In this document: positions 55,701-64,000 of the stretch, one piece after another | Layout: each line of letters opens with the position of its first letter | Numbering within the stretch: position 1 is the stretch's first letter | From: Ciona savignyi | Lineage: Eukaryota > Chordata > Ascidiacea > Phlebobranchia > Cionidae | Direction of reading: 5' to 3' | DNA: 64,000 nt | Assembly (NCBI GenBank): GCA_000149265.1 | Contig: CH003217.1 | Span: forward strand, 613,174 to 677,173 | Notes under the pieces: model-generated | What the model saw: the letters and a program-made list of their open reading frames with translations, nothing else | Told to the model about the DNA's origin: nothing | The model's database searches: none | Translations under genes and position numbers: made by a program

Positions 55701-58179
55701 TTAAATTTAAAAATCTAAAAAGGTCATTTTATGATACATTGAATAAGATACGATTTTAGATAAATGTATTGAAGTCTCCTTTAACCCGAGCAAAATAATT
55801 CGGTTTAACAAAATTACCAGTTACAAAGAAAATCAAGAACAGTATAGGCCTACCTTCGTTTTTTGACGAATCATGCGGTAAAACGCAATTGCAACTGATC
55901 GTTTTTTATGACTTGGTAGCCCGTGAGAAATTCGACAGCGCGAACGGGAAACAAAGCACGGCACCGATTGTTGTAATTAGTGTACGGGCAATATCACTCG
56001 TAATCACCGCTTTGTTTTGGATATGTGTCTTACGAGAGTAAACAAAAAAACATTTGTTTAGATCAGTTTTATTCAATCTTTTTTGCTTGCGGGTCGGTAT
56101 AATTGAAGAAAAGTCGGTCATGAAATCATATACTAAAAACACATGATTGTATTAAAGAGAACTTTGTTTTGTAATTTAAGTAATTTAAGTGTTTTATTTC
56201 CCTTCTTTACGCACACAACCCATTAATATCAGTCATTAACTAAACTAGACCTGATAATTTTGAAGATATAAGCTTAAAGAGAACTAAAGGAGAACTAGAT
56301 AAAAACTGCGATTTTTTTGTGCACCACCAAAATATTGATTTTACAAACAAACAATTTACCGAAATTTATACTAGGCCTATTTCCTAACACACGCTAACAT
56401 GTGATCTAATAAAAAATCATAATCTCTAACTTCTTCTGTCGGCGAGCACGTGTTTTCAATATAACCCTTGTGCGTTGATGCATAACGACTGTAAAAAAAG
56501 GTCATTTTAACAACAAAAACAGCAAGAAAATAGTAATCGGTGCGTATATATTTTTTCTTTTTTATTTGTCATTTCGTGATCTGGGAAGAAATCGGCATAC
56601 TGGATCAGTATAATCCCTAGCTATTTTAATTACATCTTCTGCATGTAGTTTTCCATTACTTGATCAAAAATTCAACGCAGATTTTGTGGGTCCACGCACA
56701 TAAGCTTTGTTGCGTCACAGTGACAGTAAGTTACTAAAGGTCAAAGCGTGGAGTAAAAGCTTTAGAGTTACACATTTTGTTCACTGTACTGTCAATTTAC
56801 TTCAGGTTAGAACGGGTTTTATACTTTTACTTAGCAAACGTTGAAGGTTTTCTATGTGACACAACGTATAGAACAGTCAATGGAAGAACATACATTTTGT
56901 TGATACTTGTGGCCATTTAGTTATTACAAAGGAAAGGATTTGGTGTGTAAACCGTCAAAAGTTGTTTTGCTTGAAAGTCTAGTTTATTTCTGTAAGTTAC
57001 AGCAAATAAAGATTAAGAATTGCTAGTTCAAAGTCGCGTGAAGAATATCAGAAATACGTCAACTTATACTTACTACAAACATAGTGGTGAAAGTCTAACT
57101 TTATTCCGTCTTTGGCAGGTACAGTTTATAATACGTAGCCTATCCAAAAGTGATTTTTGTTGTAAAATGTGGTAGTTGCTTTTTGGCGATATTACTCATA
57201 CTGCGTACCTTACTTAAATAGGCTTTTTAAAATTTACTTGTAAAGCGACACCAGTCGCAATATACTTCGGTCAAAAAGTAGATGAGTAATTTCATACACA
57301 ACTATATGATAGCCTTGAAATTTAAGTCCCTTGACAAACTCTAGCATGTCGAGCCCGCCCCATACCACGCTTGAAATCGGTAAGCTTTAGCCTTGGAAGC
57401 CCTGGTATATTGTATTACTGTGTTGTCAGTTTTAATAATAAGAAAGTTCAACTAGCATGACCAAGAGAAAACCGCATCGATTTCAAGGTTGCGACTCTTC
57501 GACCGCGTTAAAATGAATATTCGACACACTTGAATCAAAATATATATATATTGTTCGGAATAATGTGGAGATTTTCTTCTGGTTTGCGTTAAATTCGTGC
57601 GGTGAAAGAGTGTGCTCAAACGTACGTTTATTATCTTTTTTAAGTATATTAGTTAGAATGCTGATTTTAAGTATAAATGTTAAAGAATGCAAATCTAAGA
57701 GCAATCAGTATAAAGTTTGTGTTACGGCAAGCGGCGAGGGATGTAATTTTCGGCGACTTTGTAAATCTTTAAAAATAACTTTTAAATAGCTGTATTTTGA
57801 TTTATATTATTGTCGCGAGTCGCGACAATATAGAAATTTAAACCTAAACAGTTCCTTCGATACCATAGCGACTTATCAAATTACATGGGTGACTAAACTC
57901 GTGTTTATTGTGAATTTCATGAACGTCTTTCATTGCAAAACAACCTTGAGTCGTTTTGAATAACAATAAGTTGTATATTTTTAATTTTAATTTTTTAATA
58001 CACCTCCACCTTTTTGTTAAAATGTGTACCACAACGTAAAATTAAATTCGTAAGACCCACACCTAAAAGCCTACAAAAGTACCTTGACTTGAACAGTTAG
58101 TCGGGACTTTAAACATAAGTGAAAGCAGATTCTCGTCTATGTTTTAAAAGACTATAACCGTTTAATTGAACATATTGTG
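55701..58179. other. Intergenic; nothing recognised
   Basis: No reading frame with protein-like content, no array homology, no RNA gene recognised. Confidence 0.4.
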
Positions 58180-58500
58180 AAAAGGTTCGAGAGTGAAAAG
58201 CCCAGCAGCACATGCAATTAGACCATTATGAGCGTTCCAAAGGCGCGTGGCGTTAACCTTGAGTGACGTCTTTGTTTTTAGCTGAAATTCTTATCAGATG
58301 ACGTGGGTGGGGCTGTCGCGGCATCAAGTTCACTTTTGCGTGATTCGGGATAGCTCAGACTATTAACTCGCCGCCGCAAAGCCGCTGGGACTGCTGACAG
58401 CTGGAATATTTCCTCTGGTATTAGCGTCAGGCGATCTCTGGTAAAGAATCATAAACAGACCCGGCTCGTTATAGCCAGGTAGCAAACAGATCAGGAATTT
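58180..58500. promoter_or_regulatory. Candidate regulatory region, GC-richer island
   Basis: More GC-rich than its surroundings, with two TGACGT sites 34 bases apart (about 58263 and 58297), an adjacent CTTATCAG GATA-type site and a CAGCTG E-box near 58399. This is a motif-level guess only. Confidence 0.3.
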
Positions 58501-61379
58501 TAAAATTTTGGCGTCTAATTTTAACCAGATAACGTTGTCAAATGACTCATTCGTATGACTCGCATTATTGTAATTTGGTTTTTAATAAGTTTAGTTTATC
58601 TTCAGGTTTGGTAATAGTTTGTATAGTAGCGCTGACCCAAAATTAAAAGATTGTCATAAAAATTAGATTGGGATATCACTCAGCAATGAAAGTGTGTCCC
58701 ACATTTTGTTTTACGGCATCAGTCATCATTTGCTCAGCCGTCAACCACGTAACTGCGATAACCGTGCGTTTGCTTTCCCATAAATCCTAAAGCGATTATT
58801 CTTATGACATTCCGGTATCTTAGCTGGGAGCCAACGGTCATTTTGCCCGGCTGACTGCGTTTTATTGGCGCGCTAGGGGCCGTGGGTCTTTTGTGTTTTG
58901 ATCACGGTTGATGCAATTATAGGTCATGCTCTATATGCTTCGCAATTCCAGTGCATTGCCGCCTTCAGTAGATGGAAATATGTATGAAGTAGGCATCTAT
59001 GCCTCTAGCCAGCATCGCTAAACGGATGTACCATCCAAAGTGGCAGAATGAATTTAAAGTGACCATCTGAAGTACCTGTCAAGCCTGGTGTCTGTTTATC
59101 AGTTACTGTGGAATTAACCGTCAGCGCTTCTTGCAACAATGTCCAGTTTTTAGTGTAACGTTTTCAAGAGCTCTCGCTGTAACAAAGTTGGTTTAGAACT
59201 AACGTAAAACCAAGTGTTCATCGTTAGCAAGCGAGAGAGACACTTCAGCGACACGAGCCGCCCATGGAAACAGTCCGATCGCAACACTTCTATCTTGGTC
59301 CATCGCCAGATGTAGTGTCTCGATTTACCAGTTTCTGACATTGATGAGATAGTGTTATATCAGCCTAATCGCTTGTTTTTCTAGCATGTTAACTGAGTTT
59401 TAGTGTTACCCGTCTATGCAGTTACATCATTATCTCTAGTCTTTAACGGTTTAAAAATATTAGACCATTTATAAATTAAGTTATAACTCGGTATGTATGC
59501 CTTTATTTAATCAAGTGAGGATCCGTTTAAATTATATGGACGTTATGAAGGCTAAACAAAGCATGTAGTTTTATTTCAACCATTAAGTAGTTTGCCAGGA
59601 AATCTCATTGAAGAGTCGTCGCTTTGCTCTTATTCAAGTAGCCTCTTTTTGCCCAAGCACCCGCACGCCGTTAAGAGAACATGGGAAAAACTATTTAGTG
59701 CGTTTGAAGTGTTGGTTTTTGATACAGTTTTGACAATTTTTATACATGTTACTACGGTGCTTATAAAGAGTTTTTTTTAAGTACCATTAGTACGGTATTA
59801 CAAAGGTTTTACATTTTAGCTAAACATAAAGCCAATACGGCACTTCTTACGTTGAGACGGTTGAGAATGTATAATTATTCCATAACTATTAATATATAAA
59901 ACTATATTTTAATTTTAGAATTACAGTTTTTGCTCTGCATATCTCATAATTCAATGCATTGTGTTCCGACGTGTATGCTTTGGTTGTGATTTTACAGGTG
60001 TATTACATCGCTCGAATATATCACAATACTGTATTTGGTTTCATAAGCGCGCTCTTTTGTTTTCACTACCTGTACCGGTGGATATGTCACTCGGTCAACT
60101 TACACAACTTGTCAGTGTTACATTGTTCGGGTGTTTGTACGTACAATGTACCTCAGATACTATCAACATGTTTTGTATTCCAACATATAATTCCAAGGCG
60201 CCTCATCCTAAAAAGTCAAGCCGGTGCATTTCAAAATGTATTTTAAAGCGCTGAAACTCTGAAAGGCTAATATATTTGGTCCATTCAGAATACACAACGT
60301 AATAGCTTCTTTACAAATGTACTCAAAGAAATGGATTTTGTGTAACGTTAATCTCATAACGACTTTAAATCTCCTTTAAATTGAAAATCCCGACCTTTTC
60401 ACTGCTCGGTCGCGTTCTTTGAATCAAAGCGCCATTTCAAGGTTATTATACGTCACACCCGGAAGTGACATAATCCTTGCCACGTGGTTTACAGATTAGA
60501 GCTTTTATATCACCACAATGAATGACCGATATAAACGAGATTTTATATAGATTATGTATCTAATTAGGAATGGCCCTATCCGAATCAGTTTATATTCTGA
60601 AACTTTTCCATAATCAATAATTTCATATCTAGCATTTTTTAGACAGCTTCGTAACATACTGACAGTGCAGTCAACAATTAGAGTTGATTTCATTCTTCAA
60701 AAAAATAATATTGCATATTTGTTTATTGAAATAATTTCGATATATTCATACTCAAAAGCTCTCTTAACTGAAAACTTAAATAAGCTTTGAATTTTATCAC
60801 TTTTGGTACTTTTTGCTGATTATATATATAATTTAAAAACTACTTATTTTGCTCGACTATGAGTGCTAAAATGTGTTAGTATATTTAATACTCAAGACTT
60901 TAATATAATACTCAAGACTTTAATTCAGAATCATTTTCGGTGTGAATCTTCCTAGAATGGACAACAGTATCTGTAATAATAATAAATCGACTTATTTTCC
61001 ATTAAAAATGCACTTGCGTTTTGCAAAAATCGATGTTTTGTTTAGGTAATCTAATTTGCATGTCAGCCTTGTTAGTCTAGATGGATGGCAGCAATTGATA
61101 GTAAAAGTAGCAAATGGCGAGTTTATGAAAATACTACTATAGGTATTCGCTTCTTGTGTGAATTGGTTAAGAAGGGTGATGGCCTCGTTCATTGTCGCAT
61201 TCTCGTTCTGTTGCTTTTATCTTATGCATTTCGTCAGCCTTATTTCGGTGCAATGACAGCACATACACTGGAACTTTGCAATCTCCCATATACCAGCAGT
61301 AATGCTACAATCGCAAGCCACAATTAGAAATTTCGCAACTGTTCCGAGTTTAAACGATTTGTAATTGTAATGATATGTG
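58501..61379. other. Intergenic; no convincing gene
   Basis: Short frames at about 59959-60254 overlap in two phases and look like no known protein. A 21-base direct repeat (ATACTCAAGACTTTAA) lies near 60888-60925. Nothing else recognised. Confidence 0.4.
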
Positions 61380-61560
61380 AAAGTGGATTTTATTCGTTCC
61401 GACGTGGATTAAAAAGCGCCGCAATTTCGCTCCCGACACGTTTGCTTTTATTTTATTGCGGCCGCGATTTTTATTATTTGTCTTTCAGTCGCGTATTTTA
61501 CGGCTTTTACGCGTATCATAGCTGCCGGCTGTTTGATCCCGTAGTAACCGTATTCCGGTG
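61380..61560. promoter_or_regulatory. Candidate enhancer-like cluster of TTTAT/TTTAC sites
   Basis: At least five TTTTAT, TTTATTG, TTTTAC or TTTATTAT sites within 150 bases, mixed with CG-rich stretches (GCGGCCGC). Such sites suit Caudal/Hox-class homeodomains. No direct evidence of function. Confidence 0.25.
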
Positions 61561-63929
61561 CGGTTGAATAGGTGACTCTATCACCGATGATTTGCTGTCG
61601 ATGGATTATTTGCTTAGTTCTCTGTTGCTACCTTCCATTATCGGTCTTTTGTCGTCCGGAGTGGCGGAACAATCACCAATTAGTCGTTGCCTCTGGAACG
61701 ATCGTCCGTCGATTTTACCGCCGATCGTAAATCTCACCGCATTTCTCTCTTCCCTACTACAGGCGAGAAGTAGTCACTCGATCGCTAAGTGCAGCAGCGT
61801 GTATGGTTTGTGTTCAAATCCGACTATCAGCCGCCATATCTCACACTGACGGCTTCAATAGCTTCGTATACAGTGCGTGTAGATCAGGGTTTGTGGCGAG
61901 CAGTACTAACCACCAGTTAACTAACCACACCAGTAACAGTCTCAGAGAGGTATAGATGACGCCGAGGAAACCGAATTCAGAGCTTGCCAGGTAGTTCAAG
62001 GTTAAACAACGCGTTTTGCTAATTACTCTCGTGTATTTTTGCTTTTCAGATCGCTAGCCAAATGGCGCCATTATTTTTCCTATTTCACGGGTCAAGTGCT
62101 GTTTGTTTGTTGATTTGAAAGATTAACACCGTATCAGTGAACGGGAAAACACTTAGCTTACGGGTACTACTAAAAGACCCAACTTGTTCTAATGCCTAAA
62201 CATAACCCAACTTTATAACAGCATTATGTTTAAAAGGACAGAAATGCAAAATTTTGATTATTTATAAACTTACCCTAACTGCTTTGAGGTTTGGATTATA
62301 GCTAGCGGCGTAAGTTAGTTCTTTCGTATGGGTAGTTTTCTTAATTCGAAATAGCTTATTTGTACATTAGTGGCTAGCATTACCGCATAAAAACTCGTAA
62401 GTCAGACTTGATTTCGCAACATCAGCAAGCATAAGTGATATGTCAAGTTTCCGGATACTCGTTAGCATATTGAACCTCGACCGCTTCCTTTACCTTCATT
62501 TGCACCTGATCTCGGCCACCTACCGTCTGCCACTTTCAGGTTTGGCACTGTCATTTTTTGCCGCTTGCGGGTTCGAACCTCAATACAATTCCAGAAAGTT
62601 ATTTTTAGGTGAATTTTTCCCAAAAAAGGCACCTTATTGAAAGTATATATAATGGTTGCCGCTAGTCGTGATAAAACGTTGTATTAATGTAGTTGAGTGA
62701 TCGATTTATTGATTTGAGTGCTCCATAATCGTTTGTTGTATGACAGTCCGTCAGCGCAACTTTAACGTCTTTTTGGCATGTTTGCTGCAAGCTTATCACT
62801 ATGAACTTATTTTATCTTTACTTATACATTGTTTGTCATGATTTATCTGTCATTTTTAAATACTCTTTAATTATGCTTCGTTTGATCCAGTGCCACTGCG
62901 CATTTTGTGCATGAAAATGTGTCTGGTATGCTGTTTTCAATAAAGATAGGCCGCCAATAAAGAATAAAACGTCAGTGGGTCAATATAAGGTAAGATTTTA
63001 AATAAACCGTAAGTAAATTCACAAATTTCAGTAAAAGTGTGGGACGGATTCAGTAAAAGTCTTACAATTGTTTTTCACAAAAAATAGATACATGATATGT
63101 TTTTCGATTTTCTCCAAAAATGCCAACGGTTAAAAATTATTATTGTTTACCATACAATACTATAATCACGTTTAAAGAAATGCGTTAAGCTTTATGTTGT
63201 GATTTATTTTCCCATAAGTTTCGTATGTCTTCTTTTCAAATTACAAAATTGTCTGCGTATTTATCGCCCGCTGCGGTTTAGATCGGTATTAGACTATTGG
63301 ATAATAATCTAATTTGTCAATCCCTTTGCGTTCACTCACAAGAATCTCACACCCAATTTCTAAAAAATGATCCAATTATAGCTGTTGTTGACGGTACTTT
63401 GTAATCTTCCACGTATATAAACCTACATGTTTTTTTTCATTTTGCTAGTTTTTAAATGAAGGCCTAGTACTTAAACTACATCACCATTGTGAAGCGTGGA
63501 TTATAATGCTTTCCGTCGGTACGTATAATCGTATGTATGTGTAAGACAGTTGCTGTTTCTGTCTTATCTATATCTAAGTATGTACATTTAAAGCTTTTTA
63601 AGATTAACCGGTTTTTCGTTTCTGAATATATATTTTCAACGATCATCGTTCAATTCGCGACGAAAAATACCGAAAACGACGATAAATGAGTTGGTATAAA
63701 ATAAAGTTAACAATTTAAAATCATAAAATCAAGAACATTTTGTTGTACGTCGTGCAAATACGAGCGGTTTATCGCTGGGAACAGCAAAACATATCGATTT
63801 ACCGAAAATAACGATATTCTGCCGACGCTGGTTTACGATGTACGATGCGCACGCTGACCCGTTCGGGCTTCACGGACAATGGAATTAACAGCGCGAAAAA
63901 TCGAGCCCTTCCAAAACGCTCCCGTCTCT
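61561..63929. other. Intergenic, presumed 5' region of the gene at the right edge
   Basis: No gene recognised. Base composition rises in GC toward both ends. Several short frames lack family resemblance. Confidence 0.4.
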
Positions 63930-64000
63930 ATGGAGGTTAATGCCTCCCAAACCGCAGCTTCCCTCGCTCCGTATCACGCTGCGTCGTATTGTGCTTCACT
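63930..64000 (+). CDS. Possible start of a gene running off the right edge
   Basis: ATG at 63930 opens a frame of 23 codons to the window end, reading MEVNASQTAASLAPYHAAS and onward, in sequence clearly richer in GC than the DNA to the left. Two shorter frames with their own ATGs (63839 and 63845) end just before or across it and could be upstream open reading frames. The protein is too short to identify; the composition (Ala, Ser, Tyr, His) would suit a transcription-factor N terminus, but that is a guess. Confidence 0.35.
   Translation, partial: MEVNASQTAASLAPYHAASYCAS

Noticed and set aside
58340-58415. GGATAGCTCAGAC stretch resembling a tRNA A box
   Set aside because: No B box (GGTTCGAATCC-like) follows at a suitable distance and no cloverleaf can be drawn.
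59959-60254. Two overlapping open frames of about 95 codons
   Set aside because: They overlap in different phases, have no family resemblance, no splice context and a low-complexity composition typical of chance frames.

Overview
The window is animal nuclear DNA: AT-rich, with short exons, many small GT-AG introns and dispersed repeats. An ascidian such as Ciona is my best guess, from the compact intron style, base composition and secreted-lectin gene clusters; this is inference and no species marker proves it.

Layout. (1) 1-2055, minus strand: the first four exons of a D-glutamate cyclase (DUF1445/DGLUCY family) gene that runs off the left edge. (2) 2056-4400: repeats and no recognised gene. 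(3) 4401-54385: a dense array of one gene family. Each full gene has five exons: signal peptide (E1), a jelly-roll domain resembling H-type lectins (E2), and a pentraxin domain split over E3-E5. I sort the copies into classes A, B and C by exons 1-3. In order: A1, A2, relic R1, B1, A3, relic R2, B2, B3 (minus), partial P1, C1, A4 (truncated) with A5 (minus) inverted inside it, an orphan exon 5, relic R3, B4, B5 (minus), partial P2, C2. Six copies (A1, A2, A3, A5, B1, C2) read as complete genes of 314-318 codons; the others are broken or doubtful. (4) 54386-63929: a 9.5 kb stretch with repeat fragments and candidate regulatory DNA but no convincing gene. (5) 63930-64000: a possible start of another gene.

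The array grew by nested duplication. About 7.4 kb (6480-13930) recurs at 16302-23700. A larger block (B+, fossil, B-, P, C) at about 22-34 kb recurs at about 44-54 kb. B1 and C1 are chimeras whose 3' ends match A1, as expected from unequal crossing-over. Two head-to-head gene tails (B2/B3 and B4/B5) form imperfect palindromes, each with a broken Ty3/Gypsy fossil at its centre. A 2.1 kb terminal-inverted-repeat DNA element sits in intron 4 of B1, and a 1.8 kb insertion with direct terminal repeats sits at 40135-41948.

The upstream regions of classes A, B and C share a block of about 125 bp some 280 bp before the ATG, although the DNA around it has diverged. This suggests a common cis-regulatory module. 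The products are predicted to be secreted lectin-like proteins. Immune pattern recognition or gamete/self recognition are plausible roles, but nothing in the sequence decides between them. A 100-base N gap (48013-48112) and a cluster of single-base expansions near 49190-49290 mark places where the assembly should be distrusted.
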